DNA from: Rotaria sordida
Lineage: Eukaryota; Rotifera; Eurotatoria; Philodinida; Philodinidae
Length of the DNA: 64,000 nucleotides
Direction: 5' to 3'
NCBI GenBank assembly: GCA_905250125.1
Contig: CAJNOL010000545.1
Location: forward strand, 1-64,000
Below, in pieces: positions 12,344-24,350 of this stretch. The translations under genes and the position numbers were made by a program. Under the pieces are notes generated by a model. The model was not told where the DNA came from. It ran no database searches and saw only the letters and a program-made list of their open reading frames with translations. How positions within the stretch are numbered: position 1 is the stretch's first letter; every line of letters begins with the position of its first letter.

Positions 12344-14134
12344 TCGTTATTATAACGTATTTAATAATGTTAAAAATAACAGAGTTTGATATTGTATTGT
12401 TTTATGGAAGGTTTTTTTTTGTCTGTTGGAAGTAATACAAAAAAAGTACGGTATGGTGTTAGAATGAATGATATTGTATGGTAAAAAAAACATACCTTGA
12501 ACAAGACATCATAGACAACTTGTTTTTTAATTACTCATGCATAGCATTCAATATATCTTAAATAAAGACAAAATAAAATATCAAAAAATCTTAGTATTTT
12601 CAAAAAAAAAAAAAAAGTGTAAAATGGACGAGACGATAATAATTGATTATTTTGATATCTGATCATAGATATTAACTTGAAGATAAATAATATTTTGAAT
12701 TACTAGTATTATTGTATAGAAAATAACCCTAAAAAAAAACCAATTCTATTCTTTGCATTATATATTGATAACCTTGTATAATAGAACACATTTACTCTAT
12801 CGCTAATTCATCGGTTACCTGTAGAATCAAAAAAAAAAACGAAAAAAAGATAAGTTAAATTATTGATAAATATTTAAAAAAATATTATTAATATCAATTT
12901 CGATTTAATTTAGAAAAAAAAATTGTTTTCTTGCTACTTCATTTTTTTTTATTTTTATTTAGGAACATTTCGTTAACGATATTAACTTCATCAGACTCGT
13001 TTATAATATAAGATACACACGACGGAAAAAAAGATAGTATGTGTACATTTTCTTGTACACACATTCTCTCTCACGTTCTATTAACAAGTGGAACAAACAA
13101 GACGATGACACTGAACGATAGAATCTATGCATAAATATGTATACATTAATTTTTTTCTAGTATAAACTAGTCTGATGAAGTCAATATCCTTGATAAAATA
13201 TCATTAAATAAACATAAAATTTATATTATAACTATGTTCATCTTTACAAATTCATGATTAATATTAAAACTAAAGTACTTTTAAATCATGTCCTAATTTC
13301 ATGATAGATAATTTTTTTTTAAAATATAGTCTTCAATATAAAAATTGCCTAGATTCTGTTGTTACTAGAGATGTTCAAGATCATAAGAATAAAGTTACTC
13401 AAATCAAAACTACTACTAAAAAAACTTGATCTTTGTACATCTCTAGCTATCACAGAACATTTTCAAACATATATATATATTTAACGACTTTATAAAAATG
13501 ACTAAAAGAAAATTTAACCATATTTTTTATCTCCGAAAATTATGCTACGTACTTCTTGTAATATTCATTTGTAACATTTGCTATTTTCGACTGTCAAATA
13601 TCTGCATTGATAGGAGGTCCTTGTAGCATTCAGATTAATATCAGTAGTCACTGAAGGAAAAATATGCTGGGTGAAAAAAAAAGACCTATTTATATTTAGT
13701 TATTGAATTATAATGATATTATAGATAACAAAATGATCTTTTATATGTAGTTTATATTAGTATTATTTGTACTTAAACAAGAAATTAATCGTATATCATA
13801 TTATTTAAAATATATACTTTTTTTTTGTTTTGTTTATCATAATCATGTATTAAAACCAAGGGAAGAAACAATAGATTACAAGGCTTCGAAAGACTTAATT
13901 GTAATGATTATTGATCGTTACACTTGATTTCTTTTCTCAATATGACTTGTTATTCGTAGTATTGACCTTGACTATATATTTGTTTCTTTTTTTCTGTTCT
14001 CTTGTATGACTAGTATGTAAAGTGCGTGTTGGTACTTATATAAATATGACTGAAGTGATGAAATAGCTCCATAAATATTATTATCGATAATAGCGGATAG
14101 AACTATTCCTCGAATTCGTTACATTAATAAACTT
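12344..14134. other. intergenic, no gene seen
   Basis: AT-rich DNA upstream of the claudin-like gene. A small hairpin lies at about 13366-13443. I see no coding or RNA gene. Confidence 0.5.
13366..13443. repeat. short imperfect hairpin
   Basis: The left arm tagagatgttcaagatca pairs with the right arm ttgatctttgtacatctcta across about 45 bases. It could be a miniature foldback remnant. It is not a convincing microRNA precursor, because the loop is long and unpaired. Confidence 0.5.
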
Positions 14135-14144
14135 NNNNNNNNNN
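14135..14144. other. assembly gap (10 N)
   Basis: Ten consecutive N bases directly precede the left arm of a large foldback element. The gap probably marks a scaffold join in a repetitive or hairpin-forming region; the true gap size may differ. Confidence 0.98.
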
Positions 14145-14523
14145 TAAAAAATTAATTTAATACTTTGGCATTAGTATTAGAAAAGTATTAGTCTAATACT
14201 AATGCCTATAGCTCTCGAAAACAGAACAAAATTGTTCCGTTATGGTAATTTTTTCTCAAAACAGAATACTTTTGTTTCGTTATGAGAAGCTGTTTTCAAT
14301 AAAAGAGCAAAAGTGTTCTATTTTACGAAAAAAATTACCATAAAGAAGCAATTTTGTTCTGTTTTCGGAAGCTATAGGCATTAGTGTTAGTCTAATACTT
14401 TTCTAATGCTAATCCCAAAGTATTAAATTAATTTTTTAATTCTAACACAAGAGCATTAAGTTAAATTTTTAACCGAATGCAAAAGTATTAGCATTTTCCT
14501 AATACTGATGCTAGGCCGACACC
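14145..14523. mobile_element. large foldback element (MITE-like), left end lost in gap
   Basis: The arm at about 14145-14288 is the near-perfect reverse complement of about 14294-14438. Both carry taaaaaattaatttaatact, a tattagaaaagtattag-like block, atgcctatagct and gaaaacagaacaaaattg. Beyond the right arm the element seems to continue to ctaggccgacaccc at about 14523, a likely terminal motif. The matching ~85 bp on the left is missing, exactly where the gap lies. There is no open frame, so I read it as non-autonomous. Confidence 0.78.
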
Positions 14524-15144
14524 CTTACACATATACTTAAATAGCACTGAGGGTCTTCTAACAACTTTTATCAACCAGAAAGTCAACAATTATATTTATG
14601 TGTAATCATAACGATTTAAGATTCGTTTAACATACGAGATTGACAAACATATTTTAAATTTCAATTATCGATCTTTGATATGATAAAAACTTCGAAAAAT
14701 AGCAATAACATTCGATCTAATTACTGTTACTGCTGAAACATGTTTTCGTTATCTTAAAAAAGAAAAAAAACAGAGTTCTTACTTCAACATTGTCATTTTG
14801 TGCAGCGAATAGAGAACGAATGGAATTTTGTAACAACGTTCAAACAAAAATCATATAAATCTCCAATTTTTAGGTCATCATGACACAAAATAGCTACTTT
14901 GAGTTATGCGTTGAGAAAATAAAAAAACACTTGCGAACGATGGCTGTATAGTGTTTTGCATCATAAAAACAAGTTCTTGCTATTTATAAGCAAAAAAGGT
15001 TAAATGTTAGTGCAACAGCTTGCATATCAATTTTCAACACCATCTATCGATTGGATATTTCGATATATCATTTATTTTAACCAATGAAAACTACATGAAA
15101 CATTCCCTTTCGGTTCAGTTTATTTATTTTATTAATTAAAAACG
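14524..15144. other. intergenic / upstream region of WDR83OS
   Basis: No gene is seen. The last ~30 bases before the WDR83OS ATG contain cggttcag (AG at 15117-15118), a possible 3' splice site. Confidence 0.4.
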
Positions 15145-15889
15145 ATGGATAATCGTCGACCTGCTCGTATTCATAGGTATGCATGTGTTGTTGTTTTTTT
15201 TTGTTTATTTCATGATATTCATGAAATATATTCTTTTTTGTTTTGAAGATTTCGACCAGCATTAATTACACAAGCTGATGATGCACTTCCTGATTATATG
15301 AATTTGATGGGTATGATCTTCTCTATGTGTTCATTGATGTTAAAAGTAAGTTATTTTAAAAAATAAAATAATTTCTTTAGAAAAATTGTTTTTTTCTTTT
15401 TTTATATTTTAGATAAAATGGTGTGCATGGGTTGCAATATTTGCTGGTATAATTAATTAAATTTAAAATTTATTTTTTTTTTCGAGTTGATTATCTATGT
15501 TTTTGTTTTTTGTTTTAGCATTGGTTGGTTTTGCTAATTCACGTACATCGGATGATGCAAAACAAGTTCTTAGTAGTTTTATGTATGTATTTAACTATTG
15601 AATTTTCATATGAAAATAACTGTTGAGATAATTATGAATGTATGATATTAAAGAAATGATAGTAGTTAACATAGTTTTTATAGAAACTTGTAGGATGTCG
15701 ATGATTCGAAACTTCTTTTTTCTTTTTTTTATCAGAGTTGAGTAAAGTTTGTCGATTTAATATTAAAACTAGTCTATTGTAAATTTTATTCTATTGATTA
15801 AAATCTATTTGTTTAGGCTTTCAATTTCTGCTGTTGTTGTAACTTACATGCAAAATCCTGCACCAATGACTATACCATTTATGCAATAG
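15145..15889 (+). CDS. WDR83OS: Asterix / PAT10, PAT complex subunit
   Basis: Five exons (15145-15176, 15249-15345, 15413-15446, 15519-15582, 15817-15889) join in phase to 99 residues. Blocks such as [46 protein letters not shown] and [18 protein letters not shown] match human Asterix (WDR83OS, 106 residues) closely along the length. Asterix is an ER membrane protein that, with CCDC47, forms the PAT complex, an intramembrane chaperone for polar transmembrane helices during multipass membrane protein insertion. Two or three hydrophobic segments are visible. The gene ends 79 bp from the 3' end of the convergent DNALI1 gene. A T/C-rich acceptor 26 nt before the ATG may reflect a 5' UTR intron or trans-splicing. 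Identification is secure. Confidence 0.96.
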
Positions 15890-15968
15890 AATAACATTTT
15901 GTTTTAATGTTTTTTCTTTTTTTTTGTCTGTTTAATTTCAAAATAAAAAATAAAATCTAGTTCATGTT

Positions 15969-16601
15969 TTATGTTGTTTTTTTCTTTTCATCATAATTGA
16001 TTGGTTCACCAAGAAAAATAGTTGATGATAAAATTTGATTTAATGTATTTTCAAGATCATTTTTTATTTTTATATTTGTTGATTGAAGAAATTGAACATT
16101 ATTACGTAATATACGTAATTCTTTATCTTGTTTTTGATTATTTTCATCAAGTTGTTCAGTTAAATTTTGAAATTTAATTGATTCTTTTTCAAGTTCATCA
16201 CGTAATTGTTTACAATCATTTTCTAAATTATCTATTGTAAGTTCTAAATTTTTTTTTTCTTCCATTTTATATAAATATTGTCTTATACTATATGCCATAC
16301 TACTTGAATATAATTCTTCATATGTATTCATCCATTGTTGATATTCATTTTTAATTCGTTCAAGTAAATAACCACGTTCAAAACCATGAATTTTCGTTAT
16401 ACGAATAAGTTCATCAAATAAATCATCATATATTTGACGACGTTTTGGACATAAACCATTTTCAAGTGCTAATTCTTTATATAATTGTACATGAAAACGT
16501 TCTTCTAATTGTCTAATATCATCTTGTGTACTTGGATTTGTTGATGGAATAAATATTTCATCATCTTGACGACCTAATGTTAATTTAGTTTTACGATTCA
16601 T
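15969..16601 (-). CDS. DNALI1: axonemal dynein light intermediate chain (p28)
   Basis: A single uninterrupted frame of 210 residues. The core matches the p28/DNALI1 family: DDIRQLEERFHVQLYKELA, ENGLCPKRRQIYDDLFDELI, FERGYLLERIKNEYQQWM and YEELYSSSMAYSIRQYLY, followed by a long Glu/Lys/Gln coiled coil to the C-terminus. In cilia and flagella, p28 is a light chain of single-headed inner-arm dyneins. The protein is shorter than the human one (~258 residues), mostly because the N-terminal extension is missing. The start at 16601 is the first Met of the frame and leaves a short acidic N-terminus. The absence of introns is unusual beside its neighbours. It converges on WDR83OS with a 79-bp spacer. 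Confidence 0.93.
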   Translation of the reverse strand: MNRKTKLTLGRQDDEIFIPSTNPSTQDDIRQLEERFHVQLYKELALENGLCPKRRQIYDDLFDELIRITKIHGFERGYLLERIKNEYQQWMNTYEELYSSSMAYSIRQYLYKMEEKKNLELTIDNLENDCKQLRDELEKESIKFQNLTEQLDENNQKQDKELRILRNNVQFLQSTNIKIKNDLENTLNQILSSTIFLGEPINYDEKKKTT

Positions 16602-19596
16602 CTCACGTTTTTTTTTTTTTAGTTACCAAATGATTCTTACACACTATTTCTTTTCTAATGGTAGAGAAGATTACATTGTTGACTAAAGATATCGTTGTCA
16701 AGTATAATGTCTATAATATATAATCAAAGAAGAATAAGAAAGAATAGTGATAAGTTTATTCTTTATGGTGTGTAAAAACGAAAGAATAAAAAAATGATGA
16801 GATTATTTTGAATTAATTTATATATCGATAAACAATAAAATATATTTCTTATATGAGTATTCTCAAGCAGGAAAAAAATTGTAAACTATCTCTAAAGCGT
16901 AATAAAAAATGATACGAAACGGTCACAAATAATGCTCAAAAACGGATTCCTCTGTGATTCATTAAAATGATCGAATAGTAAAAATAGTTTTAAAAAATGA
17001 CAATATACACCATTTTTTGTGACTGTTTCATATTGTTATAATAATATCGATTTTAAGACATTTTATCATATTTTTCTCTGCGTCACTATTTGTTTTTTAT
17101 CTTCCCTCATTTCATCTGATTCCTTGTTACATATCTCAATTCATATAAAATTATTTGAATTTTCCTTAGACCTGAAATAACGAGTGTTATTTAGTATGAC
17201 ATCTGCTATTTTCAATATATCCTCTTTCTCTAGTATTTACTACGTTAAAGTTTGGATGAAAACTATATTGAATCATCTAAAGAATAGTGTAATTCACTCA
17301 TCAATATTGATCATTGCTATTGTCAGATATGACTAGTAAAATGTCAGATGAAATCGTGTGAACGATATAGAATATTACTTTTTTGACTATTTTTATAACC
17401 TATGTTAACTATCTAATTCAATCATCACTTCAGGAGAAATGTGTTCTAAGTGATAATTTGCATTCTTTTTTTTTTTTTTTTGTAAGTGAAATTTCTCTTA
17501 ATGAACTGCTTTAAGTTATATATGTTCACTGTTTTGGGGAGAGATAGCAGGATGCAAAATGGGTTATTAAAATGTTTGCAATAAGAATGTTTCACAATAT
17601 GCATTCGATTTCGAGAAATTTCTGATGTGTATTGAAGTATAAAAATAATTCTATAGATTTTTAAAGGAAATTTTTGAGCGAAAACGACAAAAAAAAAACT
17701 TGATCTAGTAGAAAGAAATGTTGAAAATATAGAAATTCCTATTATTTTTATGTTATCCATCTATCGATCATTAAATGATTGAAATGAAACTACAGAGTTT
17801 ATTTTAGAATTAAGAAACTAGACTCTAACGAAGAAAGTTACGTGACTGTGTTAAATAGACACAGCGAAATTTTTAGGAAATATTTTAAATCATAAACCTC
17901 AATATATTCTGATATAAATCAATAATTTGCGTAGTTTTTTTCAATTTAATTGAAACAATATTATCAGTTAGCTCTTATATTCATATCAAACGTAGAATGC
18001 AAAAATACCTAATGTATACCGTAATGTCAGCAATGGATTACAATAGTCGCCAAACTATATCCTATTCAATATATCCTCTATGTAATAATTGTTCATCATA
18101 TGCTTTTTTTCATTAATATCAACCGTTAATATGAGTTACTCGTCAATAGAAAATCTAATTATAAGATGTTATTGTCAATACATTAAAAAAGCTTGAAGTG
18201 TGTTGTTCATTTAACTCAGAAATATATGAGAGAAGAGATTATCAAATGAAGTTTAATGAAAATAGAAACTGCATTTAGGTTGAAAAATTAATGTAAACTC
18301 TGGGAATGAATTTCTCTATATATAAAATTAAAAGTTCGCACATGCATGTATGTCAATTAATCATTTTACATAGATGTGTACATATACTGGTCAATAGGTA
18401 CATGTATCATCACTCTTCATGTATATTGTTGGTCTCTCTTGCAAGACAATATAGATGCAAAAAAAATTAGATTGATGAAGAGAAAGTATACATGTTCAGA
18501 CAAGAATTTAATACATTTAAATGTATCGAAAAAAAATCGGTAATAACCGTTCATATTTGTTGTTTGTTTTACATTTTCATGTATTTTTTTTTTTGAAAAT
18601 CTATACTATATTTGAACATAGATATCTTTTTAACTATAGACAAGTAAATAGAATGTGAACGGCACAATCATAAGAAATAATTTTTCTATTTATAAAGAAA
18701 GCAACATAGAAGAAGAGAACACTATATCTTAGTCATAGCTGATTTTATTAATTTGATACTGTATGAAGTTACATTATACTACCTCCGAAACATAACGTCA
18801 TATTAGGTGGTACTTACCTAAGTAGTCAATATAAAAATGTTTTTTCAAAAAGATCTAGAGTATCATAAACTTTTCTAATGAAAAATTTAGGAAAAGATCG
18901 AATATGTCAATAGATGATCAATAGTTTGTTATTATCAGTAGTATTCATATGAAATAAATTGTAAATATTTCGTTTGAGAAAAGGAGTTTTGTGTAAATAT
19001 TTATACATGATCAGATTGATGCGTTATGAATTAATAATGCTGTATCATCAAAAAGGTGTTATCAAATAAAATTAACTAGACCGATTCTAATGTTTCTAAC
19101 TATTTTTATTTAATAAAAAAAAATACCATAATGATAATAACATATATTTGAATTCGTCTAAAACTGCTAAAAAATAGACTCAGCGATCAAAAAATAGTCA
19201 AAATGGTTCAAAAACGAATCCATATGCATTTTAATGGTCATTTTCCCATTATTTAACTGATAGTCTTTATATACGATCAATATAAATTACATTGATATTT
19301 ATTACTATATTCACTGTATTATAAAATATTGTTAACTTGATAATCATACTTCTTATGCTTTAGTGAGAATGATGGTATCAATTGATAAGTTGTACTTGAA
19401 ATATTGATCTATTTATTTGTAGATAATAATAACACGATCTTTAACATAAACGAAATAAGATATTTTTTTTTGTATATGATAAAGATAGAAGTTTCAAAAG
19501 CTTTTATATATTTCATTTTCATATATCTGATTTATTGCTTTATTTTTAATATTTGAAAATAAAAGAGAATTATAATTCAAATTTTATTCTTTCTAG
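16602..19596. other. intergenic with foldback-like repeats, no gene seen
   Basis: AT-rich DNA between the divergent DNALI1 and RAMAC starts. A foldback-like segment lies at about 16912-17035 and a related piece at about 19140-19260. Open frames such as 17446-17760 (minus) show only AT-driven composition. Confidence 0.5.
16912..17035. repeat. small foldback repeat
   Basis: The outer blocks gatacgaaacggtcacaaat and ttttgtgactgtttcatat are inverted relative to each other. Between them, tcaaaaacggattcc and cattaaaatgatc resemble the piece at about 19200-19240, suggesting a repeat family. No coding capacity. Confidence 0.5.
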
Positions 19597-19935
19597 ATGA
19601 CGACAATAGAAAATCAAAATCAAAATGAAAAAATTTCTGAAAATGAAGAACTTGTTAAATTAAATAAACTTTTTGCTAATCGATATACTGATGAAGATAA
19701 AGAATATATTCAAATGGCTAAACCACGTCCTACAACTCCACCTATAGTTAATGATTGGGGTCAAGATAAAAATAATTATCGAAATCAACGACATTATTAT
19801 TCAAATGATCGTCATAATAATAATAATAATAATAATCGATATGAATATCAACAACATAGAAATCATTCACGTGATAATCGTTATCGTCAAGATCGTGATC
19901 GAAGTCCATCATATTATCATAACAATCGTCAATAG
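19597..19935 (+). CDS. RAMAC: RNMT-activating mini-protein (RAM)
   Basis: A 112-residue single-exon coding region. The N-terminal part (residues ~22-55) reads LNKLFANRYTDEDKEY, then PTTPPIVNDWG, matching the RNMT-activating domain of human RAMAC (FASRFTENDKEY, SPPIVEEW). The rest is an Asn/Arg/Tyr/His/Gln-rich tail like the RNA-binding tail of the family. RAM binds and activates the mRNA cap guanine-N7 methyltransferase RNMT in the nucleus. An AAT run encodes poly-Asn near residues 74-80. The ATG directly follows a T-rich tract ending in ctag, so the transcript is probably spliced at this point, either from a 5' UTR exon or from a spliced leader. Overlapping frames on both strands here are shadows of the low-complexity tail. 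Confidence 0.88.
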   Translation: MTTIENQNQNEKISENEELVKLNKLFANRYTDEDKEYIQMAKPRPTTPPIVNDWGQDKNNYRNQRHYYSNDRHNNNNNNNRYEYQQHRNHSRDNRYRQDRDRSPSYYHNNRQ

Positions 19936-22900
19936 AATATCTTTTGAATGTTAAATGATCAAATATATTATGTTGATATAATTTCATCTTTGTATAATAA
20001 AAACATGATAGATTTCAATTGTGTTATTCTAAAATTTTTCTTGTAAAATTTCGATAATATATAATATGGAATCATTATAGAATGATCATCTGTAAGATTA
20101 TACACAATTTAAGCAAAATTTTAATTTTTAGTCTATTCATTATTTTCATATGTTAAATGTTGAGACATGCTATGAAATTATTTTAAAATATTTCAGTTTA
20201 ACTTTAAATCTTTGAGTACGGAGAATTACTTGTTGAAAAAAAAATTTTTTTGAAAGACTAAATAAATGCTCTTTTTTTGTAATATTATGAAATACACTGT
20301 TCAAAATAATGTTTCTCAATTGATTTGATAAGTACCCGAATAAGTTCTAACTATGAATGAACACTGACTGTTACTTTTAAAGGTGACTATTACTTGAGTT
20401 TCACGTAATATGAACAGAATTGCATGTATTATACTTCAATGGGAAAAAAAGACAAAATTTGATCAAGAATGAATAGTTTAATATGAAAAATACAAAAGAC
20501 AGTGCATTGTTAAAAGTGGTGATAACTTCTTTGATGATTGATTGTCTTTTGTCGTATTGAATTCAATTTATTTTTTCATGTCCAGTCTTTCAACATATTA
20601 AATATTGTTTATTTTTGAACATAAAATGCAAATACCTACAAAATGTTAAATCGGTTTTTTTTTGAATTCATGAAAATAAAACGATGACAATCTATTTATC
20701 AAGAATCGTTTTAAAAATTGACTTTGATTCATAGTTTTGATTGAACACTTAGAATAACTAAAATTTCGTAAATTTTTATTTACTTTTATCAGCCTATGTT
20801 TGTATGATATGTCTATGAAATGGATTAATGATAAATAAAGCAAAGAAGTCAGTACTTTTTGATCCGTCCTCATATATGTATTAGAAATCTTCGAAAGTGA
20901 AAAGAAAAAACGAATTTAAGGACAATAGAGGCTGTAAAATAAAACAAACCTGAAATTATTGACATTGGTTTTGCGATACATCCTATCTTTCTTTTTTTCT
21001 TTGATTACATAATTCTATGTTTAACAAAACATTTGAGTGATCTAGATGACTAATAGGACATTCCTATTGGAATATAACATATTTTTTTTGAGTACATTCA
21101 TAATCAGAATGAAAATTTCTCATGAGAGTGATCTTTTCGCTGAAAAACAATCACTGCTATTTGGTATTGACCACTGGTATAACAACGCACATTTTTTCAC
21201 AACTTTTAGGTCGCTTTTCTTAATGGTGTTACATTGGGCGAAAGCGAAAATTTCAGGAATAATTGTACTAGGTGTACTAGTGAAGGTTCACTATAAGAGA
21301 GGCTTTGGGAGTCTTGTAGTTTTTCCTGAAGAGGAGGACAAAATTTCGAAAATATCGATAGTAGGCCCCAAAGATGGCTTTGACCATTCCAATAAGCTTG
21401 ATGTAAACTCTGATACACTCTCGAAAGAAATACTCTTAGGCGATCCCTTTCAAAGGTTGAATTTTTCTTAACTCGAAAATCATGATTTCTATTTAATAGA
21501 AATTACTTCATATATTTGTTTTCACAAAAAAAAGGAAGAAAATTTAACCAGTGATCTTAATTCATCTCAATCTCTTAATAAACTTGCTAGAAAAATCATG
21601 TGTATTTTTTCAAAACGATCTTTTAATGTGATCGGATCGTTCAAATTTTTTTGCACAAGTTAATATTTACATTTTAACATCTTCTAAATGCAATAAGACA
21701 TTAATTCAAATGCTAATAAATATATTTTTTTACTTGTAAATAACTTTAAAATTTTTGTTTAAAAAAAAAATTGATGTTGTTTTTCTTTACTGTCTTATGA
21801 AACTGTATGAAAGAAAACGATTGATTTGATTTTATGTATGACTATTTGTACTTTGTTGTTGTACATAAAAATTACGAACAAGATATGATGTCATGAAAAG
21901 CTTGTTGTTAACATTCTTTATAGAAATGAACAGAAAACAAAAAATGACAAAAACAACTTGACTCGTCCAACCCTGTATTTCGTTCGGTATGAATATTTAC
22001 GATTCTATCTTTTCGATCTGGATAAATGTAAATTATTTTTATAGAGTACACTCTAACTAAGTAAGTGCATTCATGTTTTTTATATGAATGTGCTGTCAAT
22101 AGAGTAAAAGTACATCTTCATTATAATGAAGTACAATACTTCACATGTAGTTCGAAGTAATGAAGTCTCGCTATTTCTTATTCGATGTGTAGGCGTACCT
22201 GTATGCGTGTTCACGTGTATGTCTTTCTATCCTTTTCTTCTACCGATGGATTATCTCTTCGATTATCTCTCATATATGCCAAGGTTTTATTTTACCTCGT
22301 TTGTAAAAAAAAAAATTATTGAAAATTCTAACATTCTTTCTTATTATTATTTTTTTCCTTATTATGCAGCTGGAAACAGAAGATGCATAATGTTATCAAC
22401 CTTATTTAATATCAGCTTGATTTCAAGTTGAATGAGTGTATTCAAGCTACTTTTTTTTTCGAATTAGCGTAAGCGTGTATATGTGAATACTGTGTACGGA
22501 AAGGATCATTTTTTTTTGTTCCTAAATAAACTCCTTAGATCGATTCGGAGATCAATTTTCGTTGGATTTACTACAGAGAAAGATCTTTGTAATAGTTTCT
22601 CATGAATATAGTGTAATATTATAATATATTCTTGGAAGTTCAATATAATAACGTTTGAATGAACATCTATAGTTAGACGATTTTTCCATGTTTTATATAA
22701 ATAACCAAAATCAAACTATAATCCTTTCTTGCCTGTGACTAAAGTTTAAGGTCTAGGACCGAAATTCGTCTGGTAATGTGATCACTACGGCCTCTAACAT
22801 GTGCAAAAAAAAAGCTTGAATCACATCACTTAAATGCTGATATAGTTGACGTATTGAATGTTCGGTAATTTTTATTGCATAGAAAAACCTATGAAAGTTA

Positions 22901-24164
22901 CAGCAGAATGAACACTATGGTATTATTATCTTAAGCGTACGATAATTGCATTAGCTTCATCAATCATCATTTGTTGTAGTATATAAATTAAGTTTGAAAG
23001 ATCTATTCTTCCAGTCGATGATATAATTGAAAATGATTAGTTTCAGTATAACAAACCCAAACTTTACATTTCTTGCAATAAGTGCTTGTCCTTCTTCAAC
23101 AACTTGAAAAATGACACCTATAGGTGCCATTCGGTAAGAAAGGGATAATGTTGTTATTTACTCACCTATTGTTTCAAAAATTCAGATGAATTGGTAAGAT
23201 TGATTTTGATTTCAAAACCACGATCTGTTTGAGTATAGATAATTAATTGGAAATTTCTCAATCCGATTTGATGAGATTGGAGTTTTAATTAATTTTTTTT
23301 TTTTTTGAAATTTATAACTTATTTTAAATGTATATTTGATGACCAATTACACAATGGATTAAAATCTTCAAAAGGAAGAAATATTTCCTCGGATTTTAAT
23401 GAAATAATTTTTTTTTTGATAGAAAAAAATAAGAAATACTATTACAATTAGACTAACTTATTCAAAATCGCAAACAATTGTGATTTTGACTTGAATATTT
23501 GTTTCAAGGCTATTATCATCTATAGGGTTCATTCTCTTTTCTCATTTAATTAAATTTTATGGTCAATTAACATCATTCTATCATTTTATAGATAGTCGAT
23601 CAGCAATCTATATAGTCTAAGATAATTTGAATCTAGCAAAAAACTATTGAACAAAGAAGTCATCATCTTAGAAATATAATAAAAGATATTTATTTCGACT
23701 AAGAAAATAAACTGGTTTCATTAGTTTTAATACATTCGATTTTTTTTTATGAGACAAATAAAACAAAAATTTAATTAATATTTCGAACAATAGACAATAA
23801 TTTCTCAGTAATACAATGCAATTAAAATTATATTAGACAATCTTTATTTTTCTTCCGTCATTAATCAAATAAGATATTCAATGTCTATAAGACAAATTGT
23901 ACTTGCATTATCAATGACATATTTTATAATAAATAACATCGAATCTATTCTTACTGAATTCAACATGATGAAATTTGATCCAATAACATAGAACATCACT
24001 ATGAAAGATAAGAAGTCTTTTAATACAATCTAATTCTTTCCTTTATATGATAGGCTATTAAGAAATATATGAAGTACATATACCATATAAAAACATAACA
24101 TTAGCTTTTTGTTTTTAATCTTGATAATATACAGATGGTTATAAATTACACATAAAAAGAGAAC
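19936..24164. other. intergenic, no gene firmly seen
   Basis: About 4.2 kb without a supported gene. The stretch at 21040-21470 is less AT-rich and has a 141-codon plus frame and a 70-codon minus frame. Neither resembles a known domain, and the piece looks like an old dispersed repeat. The 101-codon frame at 22126-22431 is also unconvincing. A 12-bp palindrome (cacctataggtg) lies near 23115-23126. Confidence 0.45.
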
Positions 24165-24344
24165 GGGTCAGAAGTGCTGACTTGATTTGTATAATAAATT
24201 TTTCTAAAGTAGAATATGTGGTTGTAAATTTGTTTCTATGATGAAAAGACGCTCTACAAAATGACTATCGATTGAGCTTGCTAACTCATCTAGTAAGAAA
24301 GCTATAAGCTTAGAAATATTCTTCACAAAAAAAAACTTGGTTAA
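24165..24344. repeat. left terminal inverted repeat of the Tc1/mariner-type element
   Basis: Inverted copy of 25152-25345. The arms diverge mainly in the outermost ~20 bases and in a small indel near the middle (gatgaaaagacgc against an arm with gctgca inserted). Confidence 0.82.
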
Positions 24345-24350
24345 CTAAAT

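Noticed and set aside
17446..17760. 104-codon minus-strand frame
   Set aside because: Homopolymer-driven (poly-Lys end from an A/T run) and without domain or splice context.
19748..19987. Antisense frame rich in Asp/Tyr over RAMAC
   Set aside because: It is the mirror of the repetitive Asn/Arg/Tyr codons of RAMAC.
22126..22431. 101-codon plus-strand frame with hydrophobic stretches
   Set aside because: Tyr/Phe/Ser-rich by base composition; no motif or neighbour supports it.
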